Source: Gordionus sp. m RMFG-2023 (Eukaryota > Nematomorpha > Gordioida > Chordodea > Parachordodidae). From it: a stretch of 64,000 nucleotides of DNA. The stretch is taken from NCBI RefSeq assembly GCF_954871325.1, contig NC_088775.1:91518805-91582804 (forward strand). The letters run 5' to 3'. The notes beneath the pieces are model-generated. The model did not search any database. It was given only the letters and a program-made list of their open reading frames with translations, and was not told where the DNA came from. This document shows, piece by piece, positions 35,044-48,580 of this stretch. Position 1 is the first letter of the stretch. Each line of letters begins with the position of its first letter. A program made the translations under genes and the position numbers.

Positions 35044-38000
35044 TATAAATTAGTTTATACCAAATGAGTGAAAAAAAAATAAAATATTTTTAAAATCCCA
35101 AAAATTTTAAAAAAATTAAAAAATTGACTAAACTGAGAATCCACATCATAACTCCAACAATAATGATGGAAACCTAAAAATTTTTTCATTTTATGTTTAA
35201 GTAAGTTAGTTTACACCAAATGAGTCAAAAAAAATAAAATATTTTAAAAATCCCAAAAATTTAAAAAAAATAAAAAATTGATTATACTGAGAATCCTCAT
35301 CATAATTCCAAAAATAGTGATGGAAACTTAAAAATTTTTCATTTTATGTTTAAATAAGGTAGTTTACACCAAATGAGTCAAAAAAAATAAAATATTTTTA
35401 AAATCCCAAAAATTTTTAAAAAAATTAATAAATTGACTAAACTGAGAATCCACATCATAACTCCAAAAATAATGATGGAAACTTAAAAATTTTTTCATCT
35501 TATGTTATGATAAATTAGTTTACACAAAATGAGTCAAAAAAAATAAAATATTATTAAAATCCCAAAAATTTTAAAAAAATTAAAAAATTGACTAAACGTG
35601 AATCCACATCATAACTCCAAAAATAATGATGGAAACTTAAAAATTTTTTCATTTTATGTTATGATAAGTTAGTTTACACAAAATGAGTCAAAAAAAAAAA
35701 ATATTATTAAAATCAAAATTTTTAAAAAAATTAAAAAATTGACTAAACGAGAATCCACATCATAACTCCAACAATAATGATGGAAACTTAAAAATTTTAT
35801 GTTTTAATAAGTTAATTTACACAAAATGAGTCAAAAAAATAAAATATTATTAAAATCCCAAAAATTTTAAAAAAATTAAAAAATTGACTAAACGAGAATC
35901 CACATCATAACTAAAACAATAATGATGGAAACTTAAAAATTTTTTCATTTTATGTTTAAATAAGTTAGTTTACACCAAATGAGTCAAAGAAATTAAAATA
36001 TTTTTAAAATCCCAAAAATTTTTAAAAAAATTGACTAAACTGAGAATCCACATCATAATTCCAAAAAAAGTGATGGAAACTTAAAAATTTTATGTTTTAA
36101 TAAGTTAATTTACACCAAATGAGTCAAAAAAATAAAATATTTTTAAAATCCCAAAAATTTTAAAAAAATTAAAAAATTGACTAAACTACATCATAACTCC
36201 AAAAATAATGATGGAAACTTAAAAATTTTTTCATTTTATGTTTAAATAAGTTAGTTTACACAAAATGCAAAAAAATAAAATATTATTAAAATCCCAAAAA
36301 TTTTTAAAAAAATTAAAAAATTTACTAAACTCAGAATCCACATCATAACTCCAAAAATAATGATGGAAACTTAAAAATTTTTTCATTTTATGTTTAAATA
36401 AGTTAGTTTACACAAAATGCAAAAAAAACAAAATATTATTAAAATACCAAAAATTTTAAAAAAATTAAAAAATTGACTAAACTAAGAATCCACATCATAA
36501 CTCTAAAAATAATAATGGAAACTTAAAAATTTTTTCATTTTATGTTTAAATAAGTTAGTTTACACCAAATGAGTCAAAGAAATTAAATATTTTTAAAATC
36601 CCAAAAATTTTTAAAAAAATTAATAAATTGACAACTGAGAATCCACATCATAACTCCAAAAATAATGATGGAAACTTAAAAATTTTATGTTTTAATAAGT
36701 TAATTTACACCAAATGAGTCAAAAAAATAAAATATTTTTAAAATCCCAAAAATTTTAAAAAAATTAAAAAATTGACTAAACTAAGAATCCACATCATAAC
36801 TCCAAAAATAATGATGGAAACTATAAAATTTTTTCATTTTATGTTTAAATAAGTTAGTTTACACAAAATGCAAAAAAATAAAATATTATTAAAATCCCAA
36901 AAATTTTTAAAAAAATTAAAAAATTTACTAAACTAAGAATCCACATCATAACTCCAAAAATAATGATGGAAACTTAAAAATTTTTTCATTTTATGTTTAA
37001 ATAAGTTAGTTTACACAAAATGCAAAAAAAACAAAATATTATTAAAATACCAAAAATTTTTAAAAAATTAAAAAATTGACTAAACTGAGAATCCACATCA
37101 TAACTCCAACAATAATGATGGAAACTTAAAAATTTTTTCATTATATGTTTTAATAAGTTAGTTTACACCAAATGAGTCAAAAAAATAAAATATTTTTAAA
37201 ATCCCAAAAATTTTAAAAAAATTAAAAAATTGACTAAACTAAGAATCCACATCATAACTCCAAAAATAATGATGGAAACTATAAAATTTTTTCATTTTAT
37301 GTTTAAATAAGTTAGTTTACACAAAATGCAAAAAAATAAAATATTATTAAAATCCCAAAAATTTTTAAAAAAATTAAAAAATTTACTAAACTAAGAATCC
37401 ACATCATAACTCCAAAAATAATGATGGAAACTTAAAAATTTTTTCATTTTATGTTTAAATAAGTTAGTTTACACAAAATGCAAAAAAAACAAAATATTTT
37501 TAAAATCCCAAAAATTTTTAAAAAAATTAATAAATTGACAACTGAGAATCCACATCATAACTCCAAAAATAATGATGGAAACTTAAAAATTTTATGTTTT
37601 AATAAGTTAATTTACACAAAATGAGTCAAAAAAAATAAAATATTATTAAAATCCCAAAAATTTTAAAAAAATTAAAAAATTGACTAAACAAGAATCCACA
37701 TCATAACTATAACAATAATGATGGAAACTTAAAAATTTTTTCATTTTATGTTTAAATAAGTTAGTTTACACCAAATGAGTCAAAAAAAAAATATTATTAA
37801 AATCCCAAAATTTTTAAAAAAATTAAAAAATTGACTAAACGAGAATCCACATCATAACTCCAACAATAATGATGGAAACTTAAAAAATTTTTTCATTTTA
37901 TGTTTAAATAAGTTAGTTTACACCAAATGAGTTAAAGAAATTAAATTTTTTTAAAATCCCAAAAATTTTTAAAGAAATTAAATTTTTTTAAAATCCCAAA

Positions 38001-39665
38001 AATTTTTAAAAAAATTAATAAATTGACAACTGAGAATCCACATCATAACTACAAAAATAATGATGGAAACTTAAAAATTTTATGTTTTAATAAGTTAATT
38101 TACACCAAATGAGTCAAAAAAATAAAATATTTTTAAAATCCCAAAAATTTTAAAAAAATTAAAAAATTGACTAAACTAAGAATCCACATCATAACTCCAA
38201 AAATAATGATGGAAACTTAAAAATTTTTTCATTTTATGTTTAAATAAGTTAGTTTACACAAAATGCAAAAAAATAAAATATTATTAAAATCCCAAAAATT
38301 TTTAAAAAAATCAATAAATTGACTAAACGAGAATCCACATCATAACTCCAAAAATAATGATGGAAACTTAAAAATTTTTTCATCTTATGTTATGATAAAT
38401 TAGTTTACACAAAATGAGTCAAAAAAAAAAAATATATTATTAAAATCCCAAAAATTTTAAAAAAATTAAAAAATTGACTAAACGAGAATCCACATCATAA
38501 CTCCAAAAATAATGATGGAAACTTAAAAATTTTTTCATTTTATGTTATGATAAGTTAGTTTACACAAAATGACTCAAAAAAAAAAAAAATATTATTAAAA
38601 TCCCAAAATTTTTAAAAAAATTAAAAAATTGACTAAACGAGAATCCACATCATAACTCCAACAATAATGATGGAAACTTAAAAATTTTTTCATTTTATGT
38701 TTAAATAAGTTAGTTTACACCAAATGAGTTAAAGAAATTAAATTTTTTTAAAATCCCAAAAATTTTTAAAGAAATTAAATTTTTTTAAAATCCCAAAAAT
38801 TTTTAAAAAAATTAATAAATTGACAACTGAGAATCCACATCATAACTCCAAAAATAATGATGGAAACTTAAAAATTTTATGTTTTAATAAGTTAATTTAC
38901 AAAAAATGAGTCAAAAAAATAAAATATTTTTAAAATCCCAAAAATTTTAAAAAAAATTAAAAAATTGACTAAACTAAGAATCCACATCATAACTCCAAAA
39001 ATAATGATGGAAACTTAAAAATTTTTTCATTTTATGTTTAAATAAGTTAGTTTACACAAAATGCAAAAAAATAAAATATTATTAAAATCCCAAAAATTTT
39101 TAAAAAAATTAAAAAATTTACTAAACTAAGAATCCACATCATAACTCCAAAAATAATGATGGAAACTTAAAAATTTTTTCATTTTATGTTTAAATAAGTT
39201 AGTTTACACAAAATGCAAAAAAAACAAAATATTATTAAAATACCAAAAATTTTTAAAAAATTAAAAAATTGACTAAACTGAGAATCCACATCATAACTCC
39301 AACAATAATGATGGAAACTTAAAAATTTTTTCATTATATGTTTTAATAAGTTAGTTTACACCAAATGAGTCATAAAAAATAAAATATTTTTAAAATCCGA
39401 AAAATTTTAAAAAAATTAAAAAATTGACTAAACAAGAATCCACATCATAACTATAACAATAATGATGGAAACTTAAAAATTTTTTCATTTTATGTTTAAA
39501 TAAGTTAGTTTACACAAAATGCAAAAAAATAAAATATTATTAAAATCCCAAAAATTTTTTAAAAAATTAAAAAATTGACTAAACTGAGAATCCACATCAT
39601 AACTCCAAAAATAATGATATGATCTTAAAAATTTTTTCATTTTATGTTTATATAAGTTGCTACCA
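35044..39665. repeat. about 30-copy tandem array of a ~150-155 bp unit (right arm)
   Basis: Each unit carries GAATCCACATCATAACTCC, AATGATGGAAACTTAAAAA, TTCATTTTATG and AGTTTACAC. Subtypes (with ACAAAATGCAAAA or with ACCAAATGAGTCAAA, and short 135-140 bp forms) recur in blocks: around 36.6-37.1, 37.2-37.6 and 38.8-39.3 kb the same order of subtypes repeats, so groups of units were amplified together. Most units keep a version of the terminal motif ACTGAGAAT. Confidence 0.9.
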
Positions 39666-40037
39666 AATCAATTAATCCAGAGCGAAGTATTATGCTCCTA
39701 TAATTCATATTATTTTTAATTAAATACTAAAACTTAAATAATTTACGCCATCTAGCGAAATTCTAATTTATGATATACAAATTATATTATGGGTGTTATA
39801 TTTTCTATATAATAGATCTGTTATACATATTATAAATTTGAGGACTACAATATCTTTTCTATTCTAATTTATATATTTAGATAATTTTAATTTTGGATAA
39901 ATTTGATTTTTATAATAAAAACCTTTTTTTAAAGTTTTTAAAATATAATAAATATTCCATAAATAAATTTTGCCTGTTAATTCTCAGTTTGCCTGTTAAT
40001 TCTCAGTTTGCCTGTTAATTCTCAGTTTAGTTACACC

Positions 40038-40832
40038 TGGACTAAAAACTTGGAACATGGATAGGTGATAATTTTTGTTACTTTTTAATTTTTTAGAATT
40101 TTTCTAATAAATTTTTTTTTAAAGTTACTAAGACTAGAAATTTCTATTTTATCAAACATTTCAATATTGTCAATATTTATAGTAATTTAATCTTTTATTA
40201 AAATAATTAAATATGAAGAGCTAGTGCAAATTTTGGCCTTCATTTTATAGTAAAAATTTATTTTTAATTATATAAATCCATATTTAATAATATAAATCCA
40301 TATTTAATAATATAAATCCATATTTAATAATATAAATCCATATTTATAAGAACACAATATACAATAAAATCACGCATCATAATATTAAGATGATGTTTTT
40401 TTATAAATTATATTAATGTCTTAAGTAAAAAATGTTTTTCCTAGTGATATATAATTTGGATGAACCTGGTTTAACAAATTTGACTAAGCCTATAGACATA
40501 TTATTATTATTCTGATTATGATAAAGATGCCAGATATTTTAAAAAAAATACAATATGATATACCAAATAAATGTTTACAAAGAAAGAAATAATTATTAAG
40601 CATTACAAATCAATAAATATTAAACAAAAAAATTAGTAATCCATCACCAAATAAAATATTAACTATGATATTGATTTCATAATGGACAATATTTTTGATC
40701 TCTGGCACTATATGCAAAATATAATTTTAAAATTATTTCACAGATAAATTATAGAATAAAAATTATATCATATTATTTAAAAGAAATTTTATACATCAAT
40801 GTTGAATTTAAAACTCCAAATGTTACTCAAAA
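40038..40832. other. AT-rich DNA with a short tandem repeat
   Basis: Contains the 20-bp tandem repeat at 40271-40347 and the right flank of the foldback element. Otherwise nothing. Confidence 0.45.
40271..40347. repeat. 20-bp tandem repeat, four copies
   Basis: TATAAATCCATATTTAATAA repeated head to tail with almost no change. Confidence 0.9.
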
Positions 40833-41047
40833 TACTATTGTAACGGTCCGATTTGGGTCGATTTTTAAAAAGGCCCCATTAAAATTTTTGCTAAAATAAT
40901 ATTGTATAAGCCTCGAGATTTTTCAAATAGAGGCTAAACTTTACTGCAGTCTATCAACAAAATCTCCGGGCTTTATATTATTTTTTCTAAAATCCTAATC
41001 AAGCCGTTTTTAAAAATCGACCTAAATCGCGTCTTTTAACGATACTA
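40833..41047. mobile_element. hAT-type MITE related to 22259-22450
   Basis: Left arm: GTAACGGTCCGATTTGGGTC then GATTTTTAAAAAGG. Right arm inverted: GTTAAAAGACGCGATTTAGG then TCGATTTTTAAAAACGG. Arms of about 40 bp match the MITE at 22259-22450. Matching 8-bp flanks were not found. Confidence 0.75.
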
Positions 41048-44000
41048 AAAATCTTTTAAACAATTTTTAAATTGGAAGAAACCACCAACCTTCGTACCAT
41101 TTAAATAAAGAGTAAATTTTAACAACCTTATAATGGAAGTATACTCAAAATTGAATACAAATTTTGAAAGTTGTTTTAAGTCTTAATTAAAATTAAAACA
41201 TATAAAAATTGGCTTTATATAATATGTACCTAATGTTAGGACTATGTAATTTTGACCATAAATGTAAAATAATTTTAGAATAAATAAATCAAGGAAAAGT
41301 ATGTAAAACTTTTTAATTGGCTTGATAATAAAATAGGCCTCATTTAATTAATTTTCATTTATTGAAAGAAAGGTATTCTCATGCTTTTCCGACAATCTTC
41401 CCACTCAAACTTATTTCAATAAAAATAAACAAGGATGAACATATTAAAATAGATCTATTTTTCAATAAAAACTACAGGTATATTAAAGGTTTTTAACCCT
41501 TTTATAAGCAGTAGGAAAGGAAGAAAGGAAATCGCTTAGACAAAGAAAGATATTTAATATAAAATTTTATAATATTTTTGATTAAAATTAGAAACTAACA
41601 ATTACCAAAATATCTCAAATTAAATATTAATATTTTTTTATATAATGATATATTAAAAAACATATTGGAATTTACCTCCACTATACTATATAATTATGAA
41701 ATAATTAACGGCATAAAATTTTTACAAGTGTATATAATAAATCACAAAATAATTTTAAAAAAAATGAAATTTAAATTTATATTATTAGTTAGTATATGAT
41801 TATTTCATTTCAATTAACTAAAAAAATTAATATTCGTTATATTTACAAATTGAATAATAGTAAACTTATGGATTATTGTTAAATTTTCTTACATAAGAAT
41901 ACTAAAAAAAGGAAAATTTAAATTTTTATATTAGAATAATTTTAAAATATTATTTTAAAAAATATAACATGCTCTATTTATGCTTACGGGTGAAATCTTT
42001 ATATAAATATAAGCAAATATTTTTTTAAAAAAGTACGAATTTAATATGAAGTTATATTTTTATATTTTCCATAAGGGCTTAATCAAATAACTTACATTCG
42101 ACAACTAAATGTGAAAAATAAATTGAATTCGATATATTTTAAATGCTAATAGAAGTAATAAAGAAGAAAAAAAGAAACATTTTTAAACAAAATACAGACT
42201 GCTCTAATGATATCAAATATAAGATAGGGTACAATATGAATATGATTCTCTATAATTAAATTTGGGTTTGAATCATATCTAAAATATCATCATAATTGTC
42301 ATGTTAACAAGGAGGTAAGATATTGATACTAGTATTATACAAAATAAAAATAAAATTCCAAATTTTTAACCATGATTTCCACTTAGTTGAATATCAAAAA
42401 ATATTAATTTCATTACCTTCTTCAACTAGAAATATAATTTATGGTTAAAATTTGATAATATATATATTTTTACATAGTTATCAGAGACCTGGAACCAGAA
42501 TTTTAGATCAGGTTCAGATTTGAAAACTTTTATGCCCCAAACTTGATATTTAAAAAATTAATTATTTTTATAACCTCGGTAATTTTTTTTTCAATTTATA
42601 TTATTTAAGGCTAGGACGGATTATCAATTTGCTATCTTCTGTAAAATATTAATTTTTAATATTTTTCCACTAGTTAATTTATATTATTCAAATTTATAAT
42701 TTTTAGATTTATTTTATTTTTGGCCCGATAATTTTAATAATCATATTAACGACGTTTTGCACTAAATTTAAGGGCTAAATAGTTTTTTATATCCAGATTT
42801 GATATATACTTTATTCATAGTGTATCAATCGCATAACATTAAAAATCCACTATCAAATGTTTTCATGCTCAATGGAAAAGAAGTCACGTGATTTTTATGC
42901 ATTTTAATAAGTCATGAGTACATATAATTGTATATATATATGAATTTTCCATTCAAATTAGTAAAAGATGTTTTCAGACGATTAGAAATCTATGGTGAAT
43001 TGATAATTGCTTTGACAGTTTCCAAATATATTATAATCTTTTCATATGTATAATAAATGACTCTAAAGGAAATAGATTTTTTAGTAACTTTCTAATAATA
43101 ACAAAATTCTCTTGTATAATATATTAAAATATTTAACCCATTGTTGTTAATGTAGAAGTTTTGCATATTAAATATCATCTTATAATATTTTACTCTGTTA
43201 ATATTCTATATATTTTTTTACGTCAGATAATTTGAGGGAATTTTTAATCTTCATCTATTAGAAACATTTAATTTCTGTAAAAATTCCGAATCAGTTTAAT
43301 CATTGCAAGTGTATATATACATTTAATTACTTGAATTTCATATGAGATATATCCATAACAGTTAACACCTAATATTATATATAATCAAAAAATCCGCCAT
43401 TCATAATATTTACTAATCTTTATAAATTATTATCCTTAAAATATCAAAATACTTCGCAAAGTTTTGTGTCTTATCTATTACTCTTAATTTTTATCTTGTC
43501 AAAAAACATAGTTCTTTAAAAGAATATATTTCCCCTTATGGTATAAATAAATATAAATTGGTACTATCGATTTCAAACAATTTCCAAAAAATTTGTAATA
43601 ATGGTCTTCTCCTTAATTTTTATTCGGTTAAAATACAAATTTTAAAAATATTTTAAAGCTCTATTAACGTAACCTTTCTTTAAAATTATATCCAAATATA
43701 ATATAATGTTCATTTTTCAATATTTGATTATTAACTAAAAGATTTTGATCAAATTTATCCTAATAATTTTTAACAAGATAACAAAAATAAAATAATATCA
43801 TTATTTTTACTCATAAATAAGTGAGTAAGAAAATATTTTATTTGATCACTTTATTAAATTTTTTAATAAGCAAAGATATATAGTATTAAATTTAAACTTA
43901 TCTTTTTTTATTATATAAAAATAATATTACTCAATTCCATCATTTCTAAATAAATTAACAAAAAATTATGTTAAAATATATTTAATAAAAAATATTTTCA

Positions 44001-44681
44001 CATGGTTAACATCCTACTTCTTACAACTGAAATCATTTATACTTTTAAAAAGTTAACAAAAGCAATAAATAACGAAAGAATTACTAGTTTTCCATAAATG
44101 GTAAAAGAAAAAGATTAATTGAAAGATGTTTATGATAAAAAAAATTATAATAAATAAACGATTATATGAGTTATATTTCTATTAGAGGCACAGATCAAGG
44201 CAATTTACATTCCTTTTCATTACCGCTTCTGATTAAGTATCTAATTTTATTTCTATATATTTTAATTATATTATCAATGATGCAATCATTTTATTCTATA
44301 TGGAATTTTGATTCTATTTGTTTTGGTAATGGAATTATTTTTATAAAATGGAGTTATATTTTTTTACAATAGAATATATTTTTTTACACTTTTAAAAGAT
44401 TTTCATTTATATTCAATTTAATGTAGGCTAAGGAAAGCTTGAGATAGCTGATTAGAATTATGGTTTAATTTATTTAAAAGATTGCGATATATTTTAAATA
44501 AAATATGATTATATTTTATTAGCTAATCCTTTTTTTCAACTCTATAATTATATATAAGTTTAACTAAGGTATATAATTTTGAAATGTGAAATGTGGGAAA
44601 TGTATAAATTTTCTATGAAGTATTGTTCAAAGTTAAATTTTTTATGGATAATTATTTGTTCATCCTTTTGTTCTTGGGTAA
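41048..44681. other. AT-rich DNA, no gene called
   Basis: More than 3.6 kb without a credible exon, RNA or repeat end. The 68-codon frame at 44166-44372 is hydrophobic and AT-driven. Confidence 0.4.
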
Positions 44682-45000
44682 TTAAGAGCTAATTTCACTG
44701 ATTTCTCTTGAGATTACTGTCATCAGGTTTCTTATCGTCAAGTAAAGACCTAGAGGTTCAAGGGTGTGTCTGATGTTGGCTTCTTTTAAGGGTAATGATG
44801 ATTGTACAGTGACTTGGGTAGTATCCTTCCTTTCTAGAATTTGAACTGCAAAGTTAGCCTTCATTTTTCTCAACTTGGTTATACCCGGTCAGCATATAGA
44901 GACAGAAACATTACAAACGATATGAATTCTCCAATCCTTTAATGCGGCAGGATGGAGGGATAGACCGATTTCAAGGGTGTGTGAAAGATGTTTATAAGAA
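44682..45000 (-). pseudogene. less AT-rich coding relic, family uncertain
   Basis: The minus strand reads LEIGLSLHPAALKDWRIHIV, a stop, then TKLRKMKANFAVQILERKD and a 63-codon open frame with IRHTLEPLGLYLTIRNLM. HTLE recurs about 200 bases apart with similar DNA (TTCAAGGGTGTGT on the plus strand), so the region contains a partial duplication. The KLRKMKANFAVQIL segment recalls the KMKV.LA.QVLS segment of P-element/THAP9 transposases, but nothing else of that family is visible. Confidence 0.3.
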
Positions 45001-45188
45001 GGTCAAAAATAATAAATTGCTGCTTGATTGAAATTTATGTAATATATTCTAAATGAAATTCTATCAAACTATTTAAGAAATGTTCCAAAATATATTATTT
45101 TTCATTCCATCATTATATTCACCGAATAATTTAATTCATACAATATTCCTTTCTGACCTTCTTACTCTTAAATATTAGACAAAAACTA

Positions 45189-45326
45189 TCAGTTTTTTTT
45201 TATATTCTTATCCTTCCTTACTCTTTTTCTTTCTTTCGTTTCTTCTATTTGTATTATATACAAATATTTTTTATTTATATAAAATATTTTAATAAAACAA
45301 ATATCATTTACCTGCAGCAACTTCCA
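45189..45326 (-). CDS. micro-exon plus Lys-rich terminal exon
   Basis: Minus-strand exon 45312-45326 is 15 bp, lies between AAATTTGCAG and G|GTAAAT and reads V-EVAA in phase 1. After a 67-bp intron ending ACAAATAG, exon 45189-45244 continues the frame as E-ETKERKKRVRKDKNIKKN and stops at TGA. The small exon is similar in sequence to those at 354-374 and 45839-45859, and the Lys-rich end parallels 579-622. The product is unrecognised; a basic tail after an acidic repeat-like part is all that can be said. Confidence 0.45.
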   Translation of the reverse strand, partial: WKLLQVNDICFIKIFYINKKYLYIIQIEETKERKRVRKDKNIKKN

Positions 45327-45838
45327 CTGCAAATTTAAAATGATAAAGTTCTATTAAAAATACATTCTATTTTAAAGATCTGAAATAAAATAAAAAGCTA
45401 ATAATATTTATAATAATCATGAATTTCTTAAAGGTCGCTTTAACAGTTCAGCGATGATCATTCTTTTCAGATCCATCTCAGCTGAGTACCCGATTCGCCT
45501 ATATAAAACACCTAACCTTTATCTCGTCGATAGTTAAAATAGCCCGATGCTATAATAAAATCATAAATTTCTTCGTAAACATTACACCAAACAATCAAAG
45601 GACTTTGTAACAAGTGTTCGATCAAATTCAATAAATAATGCAATAAGCTCTTTTCAGGAAATCTACTTAAGATTTATAACTTCAAATAGTACATATTGAC
45701 TGAAGTTGGGTATAATTGTCACATTTTCCCATGTTTTTTCTCATAAATCTTTATATATTCGCACACCATTTTTAATTATACAATTGTTTAATATACTTTT
45801 GAAATATTAATTTGATATATAAATAAAATATTTATTAC

Positions 45839-45859
45839 ATTGAGCTACTCCTCCTGCGA
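45839..45859 (-). CDS. 21-bp micro-exon, paralogue
   Basis: Twenty-one bases between TATATTAAG and the donor T|GTAATA read AGGVAQ in phase 1, similar at the DNA level (GGAGTAGCTCA against GAAGTTGCTCC) to 354-374. It lies about 500 bp upstream, in transcription, of the 45312-45326 exon and could belong to the same gene or to a second copy. Confidence 0.35.
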
Positions 45860-46439
45860 CTTAATATAAAGATTTGTAGATTATAAAAATCATTCTAAAA
45901 ATTCATTACATTTTAAAAATCTCAAATAACGTAAAAACGATAATGATATTATACATTTGATCATAAATAATTTTTTTCTTTCCTTCTATTATTTATTTTT
46001 CTTCTATTTTATATATGTCAGTATTTTAATAAGATCAAAACAGGCGTTTGTTTTTAATTGATCTCAGGTTTTCTTAAGAAATTTATTTATTATTTATTTT
46101 TTTATTTACATATTTTATAAGTTATATTTTCATGACCTTATGAAAGCCTATATAAAGAATCAATCAATTATAGCTAATCAAAAAATCTCTCCAATTGAAG
46201 GCAAACCTTTCTTTCTTAGGACAAATCAAAGCCTGGAGGGGAGGGAGGATTACTATCAAATAAATATTATTTGAAATATCTTTTGACTTATATGAAATTA
46301 TAACTTTGTCAAGATGAGGGTGTGGGGGGGGGGGGGGGTTAATATAATTTGATACGGGTATGAAATAAAGAATAGTTATAATATCCTTTGACTTTAATGT
46401 TGATCATCAATGCATGTCCAAACAAGGCTAAAATCTAGA
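45860..46439. other. AT-rich DNA with a 15-G run
   Basis: A homopolymer of 15 G at 46324-46338 and a T/C-rich stretch near 45975. No gene called. Confidence 0.45.
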
Positions 46440-47345
46440 GAATTGTTATTCGGTTTTGTTCAAGGTAAAAAAAATTTAGTAGGTTTGGTTCGGGTAGTTT
46501 AGTTCTGGGTTTAACCCGGATTTAGAAATTTTGGAATTGATAAAAAAAAATTCTATATTTCAACCATAATTAAATAAACTAGTCATAAATTTAGAATAAA
46601 ATATAAAATTTTTATTTTATTTATAGGCAAAATATATTTAACAAAGCATAGTCATGTATAAATAAATTTTGAAAATTTTATTTAGACGTATTAGCATAAT
46701 ATCTTCCAAGAGTTGCTCGCTCATCCTCAATCTAGGCAGTGATGAAAATAATTTAAAATGTGAAAAAAATCATTCAACGCTAACCTATATATATATTTTT
46801 ATTAAAATAGGATAAATTTACTAAGGGTGCAATAGCAAATAAGAATTTGGATAAAATATATAATTTTAGATGCTGCAGTTTAGCAAACTCCCAAAAATGC
46901 AAATATTTTTCTTCTAATCCAGTCCTTTATAATCGCCAAATTCAATAATTATCGTTCCAATACTTTTCTCTGCAATCATTGGCACTCTTTTAAGTATTTT
47001 CTCTTGTCTTTCTTTAAGTTGTATCATTCTCTAAATCAACTTGTTCAATAACTTCTATTATCATCAGATAAAATGAGCATGCATATGGGTTTAATCCAAA
47101 TCTAAAATTTAACAAGGTGCATTTTCATACAAATCTATTCATCATCATAAATAATATCTGTAATATTTAAAGATTTATATCATTTATATTTAAATAAATT
47201 GTAAATATTACAAAATCTCATTAAATTATTAATATTAGAATTTACTTTTACAAATATCTTATTATAATTTTAAAACATTATTCACTGAACCCGGTTAATC
47301 GCGTCAAAAAAATTCCCCGGTTCGGGGTTTTGGAATTATATAAAT
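46440..47345 (-). mobile_element. hAT transposon relic with C-terminal dimerisation domain
   Basis: The minus strand at about 46680-46790 encodes SVE, then FFSHFKLFSS, LPRLRMSEQLLEDIMLIR. This matches the hAT dimerisation signature (SVER.FS..K.....R.RMS...LE.LM.I). Upstream, MIQLKERQEKILKRVPMI and similar Lys-rich pieces lie near 47020. Flanks are rich in GGTTCGGG/CCCGGTT-like motifs (46480-46520, 47290-47330) that may be the degraded termini. Several stops; no target duplication identified. Confidence 0.65.
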
Positions 47346-48164
47346 GGGTTTCAAGTTGGTTTTAGATTCAGAAATTTCCCCAAAAACTGGGATTTCTTCT
47401 TCGTTTGAGTTTGGATTAAATCCTTGAATAGGTCTAAATCTTTGGGAGGTGGAGGCAAAGTTGATATTAGCATCTAATAAGAGATAATTGAAATATCTTT
47501 TGACATATATTTTAACCAACATAATAATTGAAAGGATCTAGGTCATATGTAACATAAAAATTCAATATGTGTAAAAAATAATAGCGAATTAAAATGTATT
47601 TTGACTGTATATTTTAAAGAAATATAATTATAAATAAGTTAAATAAAAGTGTTATTCTTACTAAACCATTAATAATTATACAATTTGGTATAAAAAAAAA
47701 TTTGGCTTTATATAAAAAAAATGAATGAACTGCTATTCACTATTTCCTTATTGATTCTGACTCTATGCCAATTTGATGGAAAGTAAAAATATATATATTT
47801 TTTTTATTAACATCAGTAATTTCTATAATCTTATTTTTTTAATTAATAATATTTTTCAACTTTAATGGTAAATGTTTGTGGTTTCGATCGAACTTAATTT
47901 TGATTGATACCTAACAGCTTTTGAACTATGACATTATTTTAGTCTTTTTTTGATTAAGTATACGGTTTTGCATTGTTATATTTTGTATTTTTTTTTCTTA
48001 ATTGTTTTCTTTTTTTATGATGTTTTAAAAAAAACAAATTATGAAATTTACCTCTAGGAAAATCGTATTTTTTCATATAAAAAAAATTTCTTTATTTCTT
48101 TCATTTTTTTATTCCTTTCTTCCTTCGTTCTATTTTTCTCAAACTTTTTTTCTATCTCTCTCTT
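47346..48164. other. AT-rich DNA, nothing recognised
   Basis: The 72-codon minus frame at 47304-47522 crosses the hAT flank and is not considered a gene. Confidence 0.4.

Positions 48165-48580
<416 letters not shown>

Larger units (their letters stand above)
33541..40037. mobile_element. 6.5-kb foldback-type transposon with tandem-repeat arms
   Basis: Outer ends are inverted copies of GGTGTAACTAAACTGAGAAT, each followed by three ~19-20 bp tandem units ending AACAGG. About 330 bp of further inverted sequence follows (AGCACTTCGCTCTGG on one side, CCAGAGCGAAG on the other). The left arm (to about 34556) then holds 4 tandem copies, spaced 155-156 bp, of a unit containing TTATGATGTGGATTCTCAG; the right arm (from about 35044) holds about 30 copies in opposite orientation. 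A 490-bp spacer lies between. Flanks GGACTCTAAAC (33530-33540) and GGACTAAAAAC (40039-40049) look like an imperfect 9-11 bp target duplication. Structurally this matches foldback elements, whose known Drosophila relatives use a MULE-type transposase; no transposase is present here. Confidence 0.85.

Noticed and set aside
44682-45000. P-element/THAP9 transposase
   Set aside because: Only a KMK..FAVQIL-like segment fits. The catalytic part and the following FI...N.LFDILN region are absent, so it is listed as unrecognised.
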